Both the position numbers and the translations under genes were made by a program. From Mesotaenium endlicherianum (taxonomy: Eukaryota > Streptophyta > Zygnematophyceae > Zygnematales > Mesotaeniaceae), in the NCBI GenBank assembly GCA_009602735.1, contig WELA01007912.1:18922-82921 (forward strand): a DNA stretch of 64,000 nucleotides. The letters run 5' to 3'. Of this stretch, positions 18,534 to 27,579 are shown piece by piece; the first letter of the stretch is position 1, and the number at the start of each line of letters is the position of its first letter. Below the pieces are notes generated by a model. That model searched no databases, had not been told where the DNA came from, and saw only the letters and a program-made list of their open reading frames with translations.

Positions 18534-21391
18534 TTCAGTTCCGTTTTCAAAAATTTCGCTGTATGACTCTGTTTATTGCCGATCATGTCTTCCGGCGTTC
18601 CTTCAAACAATATTTTTCCGCCGCCGTCTCCTCCTTCGGGGCCCAGGTCAATGATATGATCGGCTACTTTGATCACGTCGAGATTGTGTTCGATTACCAG
18701 CACGGTATTGCCGCGGTCTACCAGTTTGTTCAACACATCCAGCAAATGTTGTATGTCCTGAAAATGTAAACCCGTTGTAGGTTCATCGAGTATATAGAAC
18801 GTTTTACCTGTATCTTTTTTGCTGAGCTCCGTTGCCAGCTTCACGCGCTGCGCCTCGCCACCACTAAGGGTTACAGCGGATTGGCCAAGGGTGATATAGC
18901 CCAGCCCTACTTCTTCCAGCACTTTTATTTTCCGGTACAGATAGTGAACCGGCTGGAAAAACTCGCAGGCTTCGTCTACCGTCATGTTCAGCACATCGCT
19001 GATGGATTTACCTTTATAACGTATTTCCAGCGTTTCCCGGTTGTAGCGTTTACCATTGCATTTCTCGCAATGCACATACACATCGGGCAGGAAATTCATT
19101 TCAATCACCCGCATACCGCCTCCTTCGCAAACATCGCAGCGGCCTCCTTTCACATTGAAAGAAAAACGCCCTGCATTGTATCCGCGTACTTTGGCTTCGG
19201 GTACAGCAGCAAACAATGTCCGGATCTCTGTAAAGAATCCGCAATAAGTAGCGGGATTGCTGCGCGGCGTACGGCCAATGGGCGACTGATCGATCTCAAT
19301 CACTTTGTCGATATGCTCTAAGCCCTTGACAGTTTTGAATGTCATGGGAGTTACCCTGCTATTGTACGCATGCTTATATAAAATAGGGAACAATGTTTCA
19401 TTGATGAGCGTTGATTTGCCACTACCGCTTACACCGCTTACCACGATTAGTTTGCCAAGCGGGAATTTCACATCGATGTTCTTCAGGTTATTACCGGATG
19501 CGCCCTTCAATTCCAGCGCTTTACCATTTCCTTTCCTTCTTTCCTTGGGAACGGCAATATTTTTCTTACCGCTCAGGTAGAGCGCCGTATCGGATTTGCT
19601 TTTTAATACTTCAGCCGGTGTACCCGCTGCAACAATTTGTCCGCCATGCATACCCGCCCTGGGGCCGATATCTACCAGGTGATCGGCTGCCATCATGATG
19701 TCTTTATCGTGCTCAACTACCAGCACGCTGTTGCCAATATTGCGCAGATTTTGCAGGGCTATGATGAGTTGGTGGTTATCGCGCTGGTGCAATCCAATAG
19801 AAGGTTCATCTAATATATATGTGATGCCTTGCAATTGAGAACCGATCTGCGTAGCAAGCCTGATGCGCTGCGATTCGCCGCCACTCAGCGTTCTGGAAGG
19901 CCTGTTGAGTGAAAGATAGGTAAGCCCTACATCGAGCAAGAAGCGCGTCCGTTCCCTGATCTCTTTCAAAATATCTTTGGCTATTACATTTTGTTTGCTG
20001 CTCAGTCGTTTTTCTATTCCTTCAAACCATTGATTAAATTTATCCAGGTTGAGGTTACTTAACTCGGCAATATTCTTTCCATCGATTTTGAACCACAAGC
20101 TTTCTTTTTTTAAGCGGTTGCCATCGCAAGTAGGACAAGTCTTCAGTTCCATGAATTTTTCCACCCAGTCGCGCAGTACATCACTGGTATTGCCGGCAAA
20201 CCATCTCCGCAGCATGGGAATGATGCCTTCGAATTCTCCTTCATAAGGTTTTCCATCAACGGGTTCATCTATTGAGATCGTTTCTTCATCAGCTGTATCT
20301 CCTGCCGCATTGCCATATAAGAGTATATTCAGCGCTGATGGAGATAAATCTTTGATGGGTTTATCCAGGCTGATCCGGTTCTTCTTGGCCAATGCTTCTA
20401 CCTGCCGGAACAGGTGTGCGTCGCGCTGTTCTCCCAATGGTGCAATACCGCCGGCTTTGATGCTGATGGAATGATCGGGCATCACCGCTTCCAGGTTCAC
20501 CGAATAAACATTGCCGAGCCCTTTGCAAGTAGGACAAGCGCCATAGGGTGAGTTGAAAGAGAACGCATTGGGCGAAGGCTCTTCATAGCTGATGCCTGTA
20601 TCTTCACACATGAGCTGGCGGGAGTACTGCACCAGTTTATCATTATCATTCAGCAACAGGAACATCAGTTCCTTGCCCATTTTCAAAGCTTGTTGCACAC
20701 TCTGGCTCAGGCGCACTTTCATGTCTTCCGTTACCTGCAACCTGTCTATCACCACTTCAATATCGTGTATCTTGTAGCGGTCCACCTGCATTTTCGGTTT
20801 GAGTTCCAGCACTTCACCATCTACCCGCACTTTGAGGAATCCTTTCTTACGTATCTCTTCAAACAGTTCTCGGTAATGTCCTTTCCTGCCCCGCACCATT
20901 GGCGCCAGCAGGCTTACTTTTTTATTTTTGAAACGGGTATAGATATTTTCAACGATCTCTTCCTCGCTGAACTTCACCATTTTTTTTCCCGTGTTATAAC
21001 TGTAAGCCTCACCTATCCTTGCAAACAACAAACGCAGGAAATCATATACTTCTGTAACCGTACCTACTGTAGAACGCGGGTTCTTGTTGGTGGTTTTTTG
21101 TTCGATGGAAATAACCGGGGAAAGTCCGGTGATCTTGTCTACATCTGGCCTTTCCATATCGCCAACGAACTGGCGGGCATACGCGCTGAAGCTTTCCATA
21201 TACCTTCGTTGCCCTTCGTTGTAAATGGTATCGAACGCCAGTGACGATTTACCGCTGCCACTGACCCCGGTAAACACCACCAGCTTATTCTTGGGAATGG
21301 TAATATCGATGTTCTTGAGGTTGTGTTCCCTTGCACCCAACACATCAATGGATTCGTCTTCTTTTGCCGATTTTTTTTGAGTCTTTGCCAT
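18530..21391 (-). CDS. uvrA: Excinuclease ABC subunit A
   Basis: 953 residues, normal length. Two ABC modules: Walker A GVSGSGKSSLAFDT near residue 45 and GVSGSGKSTLINET near residue 650. The two signatures are LSGGESQRIRLA and LSGGEAQRVKLA. Zinc-finger cysteines C-P-T-C-K-G, C-P-T-C-D-G and C-D-V-C-E-G...C-E-K-C-N-G are intact. It recognises DNA damage with UvrB in nucleotide excision repair. The end overlaps the repeat hairpin at 18474-18533 by four bases. It is divergent from the SAM-riboswitch operon. Confidence 0.98.
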   Translation of the reverse strand: MAKTQKKSAKEDESIDVLGAREHNLKNIDITIPKNKLVVFTGVSGSGKSSLAFDTIYNEGQRRYMESFSAYARQFVGDMERPDVDKITGLSPVISIEQKTTNKNPRSTVGTVTEVYDFLRLLFARIGEAYSYNTGKKMVKFSEEEIVENIYTRFKNKKVSLLAPMVRGRKGHYRELFEEIRKKGFLKVRVDGEVLELKPKMQVDRYKIHDIEVVIDRLQVTEDMKVRLSQSVQQALKMGKELMFLLLNDNDKLVQYSRQLMCEDTGISYEEPSPNAFSFNSPYGACPTCKGLGNVYSVNLEAVMPDHSISIKAGGIAPLGEQRDAHLFRQVEALAKKNRISLDKPIKDLSPSALNILLYGNAAGDTADEETISIDEPVDGKPYEGEFEGIIPMLRRWFAGNTSDVLRDWVEKFMELKTCPTCDGNRLKKESLWFKIDGKNIAELSNLNLDKFNQWFEGIEKRLSSKQNVIAKDILKEIRERTRFLLDVGLTYLSLNRPSRTLSGGESQRIRLATQIGSQLQGITYILDEPSIGLHQRDNHQLIIALQNLRNIGNSVLVVEHDKDIMMAADHLVDIGPRAGMHGGQIVAAGTPAEVLKSKSDTALYLSGKKNIAVPKERRKGNGKALELKGASGNNLKNIDVKFPLGKLIVVSGVSGSGKSTLINETLFPILYKHAYNSRVTPMTFKTVKGLEHIDKVIEIDQSPIGRTPRSNPATYCGFFTEIRTLFAAVPEAKVRGYNAGRFSFNVKGGRCDVCEGGGMRVIEMNFLPDVYVHCEKCNGKRYNRETLEIRYKGKSISDVLNMTVDEACEFFQPVHYLYRKIKVLEEVGLGYITLGQSAVTLSGGEAQRVKLATELSKKDTGKTFYILDEPTTGLHFQDIQHLLDVLNKLVDRGNTVLVIEHNLDVIKVADHIIDLGPEGGDGGGKILFEGTPEDMIGNKQSHTAKFLKTELN

Positions 21392-21428
21392 AGCCGGATT
21401 GTAAAGATAGCACCCCTCCCAGAATTTT

Positions 21429-21459
21429 TTTGCCGTTTATCCCTCCCACCCTACCTTTG
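21429..21459 (+). promoter_or_regulatory. Consensus Bacteroidota promoter of the methionine operon
   Basis: -33 TTTG at 21429-21432, 19-base spacer, -7 TACCTTTG at 21452-21459, matching TTTG-N19-TAnnTTTG exactly. A transcript would begin about 15-20 bases upstream of the riboswitch P1 stem. Confidence 0.8.
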
Positions 21460-21480
21460 CCCCAGTTCTTTAAGCAACAA

Positions 21481-21588
21481 CTTATCCAGAAAGGCAGAGG
21501 GAAATGGCCCTATGATGCCTTGGCAACCCATACCACTTACTCAGCGGTACGAAGGTGCCAATTCCGTCCACAAAAGTGGAAAGATAAG
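21481..21588 (+). promoter_or_regulatory. SAM-I (S-box) riboswitch
   Basis: P1 is formed by CTTATC (21481-21486) and GATAAG (21583-21588). Between them are the conserved S-box blocks: AGAAAGGCAGAGGGAAATGGCCC, TGATGCCTTGGCAACC, and GAAGGTGCCAATTCC. It binds S-adenosylmethionine and, when bound, normally lets the downstream terminator (21638-21671) form. The next genes are cystathionine gamma-synthase and homoserine dehydrogenase, as expected for methionine control. Confidence 0.95.
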
Positions 21589-21637
21589 TCAGAGTAAAAG
21601 TTTGATCCCAAAGCGGCTCCGTCGCCTCAAATATTTC

Positions 21638-21671
21638 AAGCTCATCTGACTTTACGGATGAGCTTTTTTAT
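21638..21671 (+). terminator. Riboswitch-controlled terminator
   Basis: Nine-bp stem AAGCTCATC (21638-21646) with GATGAGCTT (21657-21665), 10-nt loop, then a T-run. It lies 50 bases after the aptamer and before the first gene, the usual place for the expression platform of a SAM-I riboswitch. Confidence 0.85.
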
Positions 21672-21715
21672 TTTTTCTCTTTGCCCCGGGCTTAAGCCCG
21701 GGGCAAAGAGAAAAA
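21672..21715. repeat. Perfect 44-bp palindrome in the leader of the methionine operon
   Basis: TTTTTCTCTTTGCCCCGGGCTT (21672-21693) is followed directly by its exact reverse complement (21694-21715), with no spacer. As RNA it would form a very stable GC-rich hairpin about 60 bases upstream of the metB start. It could be a second terminator (for the minus strand, too, it ends in T), a recombination or REP-type element, or an mRNA-stability element. Confidence 0.85.
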
Positions 21716-21778
21716 GAGAGAAAAACATCTGTAGGTTATTGCAAGAAGAAGATTATTAACAATTAAAAAATCTTCGTC

Positions 21779-22960
21779 ATGAGCAACGCAACACAACTCA
21801 TCCACAACATCCCTGTGGATCCTTTAACCGGCGCCGTATCGGTTCCCATTTACCAGACTTCCACTTTTGTACAGGAAGCGCCTGGTGTTAACAAAGGGTA
21901 TGATTATACCCGTAGTGGCAATCCTACCAGGGCTGCACTGGAGCAATTGGTAGCACAATTGGAAAATGGTGCAGTGGGCCTGGCATTTGCCAGCGGACTG
22001 GCCGCTATCGACGCCGTGATCAAACTCCTGCACAGCGGCGATGAGATCATCGCAGTAGATGACATCTATGGCGGTGCATTCAGGCTGTTCGACAAAGTCT
22101 ACCAGCAGTATGGTGTAAAAGTGAATTATGTAGACTGCTCCAACCTGGAGCAGGTTTTCAATGCCATCACACCCCGGACCAAACTGATCTGGCTCGAAAC
22201 ACCTACCAATCCCACACTCAAAATAGCCGACATCAAAGCCGTTGCCAAGCTGGCCGAGGCTCACCGATGTTTACTTTGCGTGGATAATACTTTTGCTTCA
22301 CCCGCCTTACAACAACCTCTTTCATTGGGAGCTGATATTGTAGTACACAGCGCTACCAAATACCTGGGCGGACATAGTGATGTGATTGCAGGCGTGGTAG
22401 TGGCCAGGGAACGTGAAATCGGCGAGCGGCTCAAATTCTTTCAGAATGCCTGTGGCGCTGTGCTCTCGCCCTTTGACAGCTGGCTTACCATCCGCGGCAT
22501 CGAGACCCTGTTCCTGCGCGTGAAGCAACACTGCGCATCTGCACTGGCTGTTGCACAATTCCTCGAAACCCACCCGGAAGTAGACAAAGTATTTTACCCG
22601 GGATTGGCATCTCATCCGCATCATGATATTGCCCGGAAACAGTCCAAGGGCTTCGGCGGTATTGTTTCTTTTACGTTGAAAGACGATACTGAACAAGCGG
22701 CCGTTTCTTTTGTTACCCATACAAAATTATTCAAACTGGCCGAAAGCCTGGGTGGTATCAAAAGCCTGGTAGCACACCCGGCCAACATGACCCATAAATC
22801 CATTCCTGCGGAAAAAAGAAGAGCGGCCGGCGTGAGCGATAGCCTGATCCGTTTATCAGTAGGACTGGAAGAAACAGAAGACCTGATCAATGACCTGGAA
22901 GCAACATTCCGGCATATTGAAAAAAACAGAAAAGAAAAACAGCAAGTAATAAACGCATAA
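21779..22960 (+). CDS. metB: Cystathionine gamma-synthase / trans-sulfuration PLP enzyme
   Basis: 393 residues. Cys/Met-metabolism PLP family: YDYTRSGNPTR near the N-terminus, FASGLAAI, D in CVDNTFASP, the PLP lysine in HSATKYLGGHSD (about residue 200), and SLGGIKSLVAHPA.MTH near the end. It joins activated homoserine with cysteine to make cystathionine; a lyase or gamma-lyase role cannot be ruled out from sequence. The SAM riboswitch upstream and homoserine dehydrogenase 5 bases downstream point to methionine synthesis. Confidence 0.92.
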   Translation: MSNATQLIHNIPVDPLTGAVSVPIYQTSTFVQEAPGVNKGYDYTRSGNPTRAALEQLVAQLENGAVGLAFASGLAAIDAVIKLLHSGDEIIAVDDIYGGAFRLFDKVYQQYGVKVNYVDCSNLEQVFNAITPRTKLIWLETPTNPTLKIADIKAVAKLAEAHRCLLCVDNTFASPALQQPLSLGADIVVHSATKYLGGHSDVIAGVVVAREREIGERLKFFQNACGAVLSPFDSWLTIRGIETLFLRVKQHCASALAVAQFLETHPEVDKVFYPGLASHPHHDIARKQSKGFGGIVSFTLKDDTEQAAVSFVTHTKLFKLAESLGGIKSLVAHPANMTHKSIPAEKRRAAGVSDSLIRLSVGLEETEDLINDLEATFRHIEKNRKEKQQVINA

Positions 22961-22965
22961 TACTC

Positions 22966-24222
22966 ATGGAAGCACACAAACAATTGACAATCGGTTTATT
23001 CGGATTTGGTACAGTAGGCGAAGGTTTGTATAAAATATTACAGCAGACTCCTTCACTGAAAGCATCTATCAGGAAAGTCTGCATTAAGCATCCTGGTAAA
23101 AAAAGAGAAGCACCCGCAGCGTTATTCACGACTGACAGGGATGTATTATTGAATGATGAAAACATCAATGTGATCGTGGAAGTGATCGATGATGCAAATG
23201 CAGCATTCGAGATCGTTTCCAAAGCGCTCAAAAATGGTAAAGCCGTGGTGAGTGCCAGTAAAAAAATGATCGCCGAACATTTACCTGAAATTTTGAAACT
23301 GCAACAGGAAACCGACCAGCCTTTTCTTTGCGAGGCGGCGGCCTGTGCCTCCATACCTGTTATCCGTAACCTGGAAGAGTATTACGATAACGACCTCCTG
23401 CATTCCATCAGGGCTATTGTGAATGGTTCAACGAACTTCATCCTCACCAAAATGTTTGAAGACAAGCTCGATTTCCAATCGGCCCTCCTGCTGGCGCAGC
23501 AACTGGGTTTTGCTGAAAGTAATCCCAAGCTCGATGTGGAAGGATATGATGCCGTGAACAAATGGAGCATACTACTCAACCATGCTTATGGCATTGTGGA
23601 ACATCCCGATCATATCCTGTTCAGTGGTATTCAGAACATTCAGTTGAGCGATGCCCTGGTAGCCAGGGAAAAACACCTCGACATTAAGTTGGTGGCACAA
23701 GCTAAAAAACTGAACAACGGCGAAGTAGCTGCTTATGTGCTGCCCCAGTTTGTAAAACACGACGATCCGCTTTCTTTTGTAAAAAATGAATACAACGGCG
23801 TGGTAATTGAAAGTGGTTTTGCCGACAAACAATTCTTTTACGGTAAGGGCGCCGGCAGCTTTCCTACTGCTTCTGCTGTACTCAGTGATATTGCCGCATT
23901 ACGTTACCATTACCGTTACGAATACAAAAAACTGTATCACCACCGGCCGCATGTATTGGCCAATGATTATTACCTGAAAGTGTACGTGAGCTTCGACGAC
24001 TGGAAATTCATTCCCCGTGATAAATTTGAGTGGATCGAAGAATGGCATGCAGAAGCCGAAAGAAAATACCTGATCGGTGTGCTGCATTGCAGGCACTTAA
24101 CAGGCAGCAGTTGGTGGAAAGAAAACAATTCTTCATTGATCCTCACGCCCGACCCGTTGATCGATAACCTCGACATCATCAAGCTCAAAAAACGGAGCCT
24201 GGAGTTGGCCGGAGTTGTATAG
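22966..24222 (+). CDS. hom: Homoserine dehydrogenase
   Basis: 418 residues. NAD(P)-binding GLFGFGTVGEGLYKIL at the N-terminus, KALKNGKAVVSASKKMIAEH, then CEAAACASIPVIRNL and the family signature around IRAIVNGSTNFILTKM, with A..LGFAE.NP.LDVEG.DA carrying the catalytic Asp/Lys region. It reduces aspartate semialdehyde to homoserine, the branch point to methionine and threonine. The C-terminal 80 residues (VYVSFDDWKFIP...) are not an obvious ACT domain. It is in an operon with metB under SAM control. Confidence 0.93.
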   Translation: MEAHKQLTIGLFGFGTVGEGLYKILQQTPSLKASIRKVCIKHPGKKREAPAALFTTDRDVLLNDENINVIVEVIDDANAAFEIVSKALKNGKAVVSASKKMIAEHLPEILKLQQETDQPFLCEAAACASIPVIRNLEEYYDNDLLHSIRAIVNGSTNFILTKMFEDKLDFQSALLLAQQLGFAESNPKLDVEGYDAVNKWSILLNHAYGIVEHPDHILFSGIQNIQLSDALVAREKHLDIKLVAQAKKLNNGEVAAYVLPQFVKHDDPLSFVKNEYNGVVIESGFADKQFFYGKGAGSFPTASAVLSDIAALRYHYRYEYKKLYHHRPHVLANDYYLKVYVSFDDWKFIPRDKFEWIEEWHAEAERKYLIGVLHCRHLTGSSWWKENNSSLILTPDPLIDNLDIIKLKKRSLELAGVV

Positions 24223-24231
24223 ATTTGCTTT

Positions 24232-24843
24232 ATGCAGACATACCAATACAGGGTGTTCAGAAACGGAGCCTTGCTCACTGCTTCCACCGGTATCGTATTA
24301 TTGTTAGGATCTGCCTGCCTGGGAAAGCAGGCAGCTTTTCTTTTGCTGAATGACAATATGGGGCCGGTAGCTGACCAGTTCTTCAAATACTGGACCTATG
24401 TGGGAGATGGTTGGATATGGGTACCATTGTTCTTTTTCTTCCTGGTATACCATAAAAAATCATTGCCCCTGCTCATCAGCACCATTGTTTTGTCTACCCT
24501 CATTGCCCAGGGTGTCAAGAACTGGATTTTCCCCGGTGAGCCTCGCCCTACTAAAGCCATCGCCGATCTCTCATTGATCCATACAGTACCTGGCGTTGAA
24601 TTGCATACTGTTAATAGTTTTCCCTCCGGGCATACTACTACTGCATTCTCTATTTTTCTGTTGGTCTGCCTGGTCATTCCACAACGCAGCATCGTGGTCA
24701 TTTCATTCGTTGCGGCATTACTTGTAGCTTATTCGAGGGTTTACCTGGCACAGCATTTCCCTACAGACCTCGGTGGTGGTATGCTGGCGGCAGTACTTGC
24801 GGTATGGGCTTCATTGCAAGTAGAGAAAAGAGTTGTTAGATGA
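24232..24843 (+). CDS. PAP2-family membrane phosphatase
   Basis: 203 residues with five to six hydrophobic helices. The three phosphatase motifs are visible: K.WIFPGEPRP, NSFPSGHTT and YSRVYLAQHFPTDLGGG. Members dephosphorylate lipid phosphates such as undecaprenyl pyrophosphate or phosphatidic acid at the membrane. It begins 9 bases after hom and may be the last gene of that operon, although its function is unrelated. Confidence 0.9.
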   Translation: MQTYQYRVFRNGALLTASTGIVLLLGSACLGKQAAFLLLNDNMGPVADQFFKYWTYVGDGWIWVPLFFFFLVYHKKSLPLLISTIVLSTLIAQGVKNWIFPGEPRPTKAIADLSLIHTVPGVELHTVNSFPSGHTTTAFSIFLLVCLVIPQRSIVVISFVAALLVAYSRVYLAQHFPTDLGGGMLAAVLAVWASLQVEKRVVR

Positions 24844-24887
24844 TAGTTGTTAGACGATCTGTTTTTCTAACAACTAACAACCTCTAA
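24831..24887. repeat. TTAGTTGTTAG-family inverted repeat, probable bidirectional terminator
   Basis: Hairpin arms AGTTGTTAG (24845-24853) and CTAACAACT (24867-24875) with a T-rich loop, plus an extra AGTTGTTAG at 24831-24839. Same family as 18474-18533 and again between convergent genes (PAP2 and M28 peptidase); it overlaps both gene ends slightly. Confidence 0.7.
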
Positions 24888-26353
24888 TCCGCCCATCTCC
24901 ATTCCCCCGCAATCTGTAAAGGTTCTTTCAGGTTGTTTTTAATGAGGAATGCCCTGGTTTCGGCATCGGTAAAATGTTTGGCCTTGATTGTTTTGGCATC
25001 GGCGATACCATACAATAGCATACTGCTGAAGCGAACTGTGTTCTTCATTCCCTGTTCATCTACCAGTTTAAAATTGTCACAGTCGGCATGGTAGCAAGGC
25101 CCTGCATTATTCGGCAATTTACCTCCTGCACCACCGCCTGTTGGTATGCCTTCCAGCATAAAGGGCTGGTGATCGCTGTGCAGGCCCGCTCCTGCATAGA
25201 AGCTATTCTTAAAACTTGTGTCCAGCTTATGTGCAATAGCTCCGATCGACTCAAACAGTTCTTTGCTCTCGGCTGCACTCGTAGCATACCCTTTGGGATC
25301 ATTGGTCATATCGTAATTGAGCATATAACGCAATTGTTGGATGCTACTGTCTTTCACTGCAGCTGCCACATACGCTTTCGATCCCAACAAGCCTTCTTCT
25401 TCGCCCATGAATAATACAAATTCTACCGTTCTTGCAGGGCGTAATTTCAACACTTTAAATGTGCGCGCCATATCCATTACGGAGAAAGAACCGATGCCAT
25501 TATCTATGGCGCCTGTAGCAAGATCCCAACTATCGAGGTGCCCGCCCACCACTATTTTCTCATGGGGTCTCTTCCTGCCTTTGATGGTAGCGATCACGTT
25601 CCGTGCTTTGATCATACCTGAAAAATTGGTCATGTCAATATGCGCATATTGTTTACCTGTTATCAACAAAGTCTTCAATGCCATACCATCTTCCCTGCCA
25701 ATGCATACAGCCGGTATGGGTATCAGTTTGCCTGTAACAGAAGCTGTTCCTGTCAGGAGTATTCCTCCCTCGGCGGTATTGATCACAATAATGCCTTTGG
25801 CACCATGCCTGATGGCGATTGCAGTTTTTTCTGAACGATGCAGGCTTTTGGTTCCTTCCCTGGAGCCAGGCAATACTCCCAGGTATACGAGCGCTATCTT
25901 ACCTTTGGCCCTACCGGGTGCCGCAGCATAATCCTCTTCCAGGCCATTTCCCATGTCCACGATCTCATCGGTCAGGTTTACTTTTACCGGCGAATGCGCC
26001 AGGGCTACAGATTTGACAGCGCTCAATTGTTGTTTATGCGGCCCAACAGTCAGTGATAATGTTCCGCGGCTCCAGCTCTCTACTTCAAAAGGCTGGTACC
26101 TGACATTCTTAAATCCATAAGACTGCAACAGTTCATACGCATAGGTTTCTGCTTTAGCGCCATTCACCGATCCGGTAAGGCGGTGCCCTATGGTGGTAGT
26201 GGCTGTTTTCAATGTATTGTATGCCTGTGAATGGGACTGCACTTCATCATTGATGCGCTTAAAAATTGTATTCCATGAAGGCTTTGCCTGTGCTGATACT
26301 GTCAACGAATAAAACAAACCCATCATTAGCAATGCAAAAGATTGTTTCGCCAT
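24884..26353 (-). CDS. Secreted M28-family zinc peptidase with PA-like insert
   Basis: 489 residues. Signal peptide ending SAQA (about residue 22). A protease-associated (PA) domain is visible at about 130-250 (GKIALVYLG...AIRHGAKGIIVINTAEGG). The metalloprotease core has VGGHLDSWDLATGAIDNGIGS (His, Asp), MGEEEGLLGS (Glu), LNYDMTND (Asp) and CYHADCDN (last His). Resembles carboxypeptidase Q / PSMA-like aminopeptidases. It is convergent with the PAP2 gene across a hairpin repeat. Confidence 0.92.
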   Translation of the reverse strand: MAKQSFALLMMGLFYSLTVSAQAKPSWNTIFKRINDEVQSHSQAYNTLKTATTTIGHRLTGSVNGAKAETYAYELLQSYGFKNVRYQPFEVESWSRGTLSLTVGPHKQQLSAVKSVALAHSPVKVNLTDEIVDMGNGLEEDYAAAPGRAKGKIALVYLGVLPGSREGTKSLHRSEKTAIAIRHGAKGIIVINTAEGGILLTGTASVTGKLIPIPAVCIGREDGMALKTLLITGKQYAHIDMTNFSGMIKARNVIATIKGRKRPHEKIVVGGHLDSWDLATGAIDNGIGSFSVMDMARTFKVLKLRPARTVEFVLFMGEEEGLLGSKAYVAAAVKDSSIQQLRYMLNYDMTNDPKGYATSAAESKELFESIGAIAHKLDTSFKNSFYAGAGLHSDHQPFMLEGIPTGGGAGGKLPNNAGPCYHADCDNFKLVDEQGMKNTVRFSSMLLYGIADAKTIKAKHFTDAETRAFLIKNNLKEPLQIAGEWRWAD

Positions 26354-26538
26354 GTCAAATTGATTAGGCGGTCAATTTATCACTATTTGTGCAAGTGTTA
26401 TAAAATTTTATGTGAGATGGTTTTTTGGCATTATTTTCATTGAGTGGAAAGCCCGGCCGGACCGGGCAACCATATTATTTGCCGCATATCACTTGAAACT
26501 TTCCTGTAACTCGCATGAATTGATAACTTCACCATAGC

Positions 26539-27579
26539 ATGAAGAAGCATCTTGCCACATATTGGATATTGCAGTTTACGGGATGGGGCTTGTACTGTGC
26601 GGGATACATCTTTTTATACCTGACCATTTTACCCTGGCGGGAAGACTATTTTTATGCGCAACTGGCTACGCATGCCATATCGGGATTACTCCTTACCCAC
26701 CTCATGCGCACAGTCATCCGGCGGTCGGGCGCATTGGATTATCCTTTTAAAAAACAATTGCTCACAGTCATCCTGCTCTCACTTTGTTTTGCATTCCTGA
26801 TCGGCCTAACGGCGATAGGTCTTGAAACGATCATGGGCATACAAGATAAGCGGTCTGTCAAATATTCTTTTCTCAACATCGTATCCCGTTTTGCCATTTC
26901 CTATTTCCAGTTTGTTTTTTTGTGGAACCTGATTTACTTCACTTATCATTACATGCAAAAAAACAAACAGCAGAAGATAGACCAGGCAAGGCTGGAGAGC
27001 CTGCTGAAAGAATTAGAGATCAGGACCATCAAAGCGCATATCAACCCGCATTTTATTTTCAATGCGCTTAACAGCATACGGGCGCTGGTAGTGGAAGATC
27101 CGGAGCGGGCACGTTCGGCCATTACCCAACTGAGTAATATTTTACGCAATAGCATGCACGGTGATAAAGCCGAGAAAATATTGTTTGAAAAAGAATTGTC
27201 GGTAGCGAGGGATTACCTGGCGCTGGAACTGATCCGTTTTGAAGACAGGTTGCAAGTGAGTTTTGATATCGATGAAGACACGCTTGATCACCCTGTTCCT
27301 ACCATGATCTTACAAGCCATGATTGAAAATGCACTCAACTATGGTATCAACCGGAATAGCAGCACCGGCAGCCTGCATGTATGGTCTAATTATACCAACC
27401 ACCACCATGTATTCGGCGTTACCAGTTCTGGTTCTTTCAGGGAATATATTCATGAAAGAAAAGAAGGCATCGTTAAATTACAAGGGCGGTTGGATCTTAT
27501 GTATGGTCCGGATGCCGGCTTTGGTGTTATACAAACAAGAGAAGGACTGATCGAGGCCAAGATCAGCATTCCAATTTAA
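26539..27579 (+). CDS. LytS/YehU-type sensor histidine kinase with an atypical ATP lid
   Basis: 346 residues. Four transmembrane helices in the first 150 residues, a short coiled coil (QKIDQARLESLLKELE), then the His-kinase motif KAHINPHFIFNALNSIRALV with the phospho-acceptor His. The N-box is present (PTMILQAMIENALNYGI). The glycine-rich G-box region expected downstream is poorly conserved (VTSSGSFREYIHERKEGIVKLQGRLDLMYGP). No response regulator is adjacent, so it is an orphan; its end overlaps the convergent fucosidase gene by 4 bases. Confidence 0.85.
   Translation: MKKHLATYWILQFTGWGLYCAGYIFLYLTILPWREDYFYAQLATHAISGLLLTHLMRTVIRRSGALDYPFKKQLLTVILLSLCFAFLIGLTAIGLETIMGIQDKRSVKYSFLNIVSRFAISYFQFVFLWNLIYFTYHYMQKNKQQKIDQARLESLLKELEIRTIKAHINPHFIFNALNSIRALVVEDPERARSAITQLSNILRNSMHGDKAEKILFEKELSVARDYLALELIRFEDRLQVSFDIDEDTLDHPVPTMILQAMIENALNYGINRNSSTGSLHVWSNYTNHHHVFGVTSSGSFREYIHERKEGIVKLQGRLDLMYGPDAGFGVIQTREGLIEAKISIPI

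Noticed and set aside
26451-26467. Short GC-rich hairpin GCCCGG-CCGGA-CCGGGC upstream of the histidine kinase
   Set aside because: Only 6 bp, no T-run, not placed after a gene end on either strand in a way that shows termination; no function supportable.
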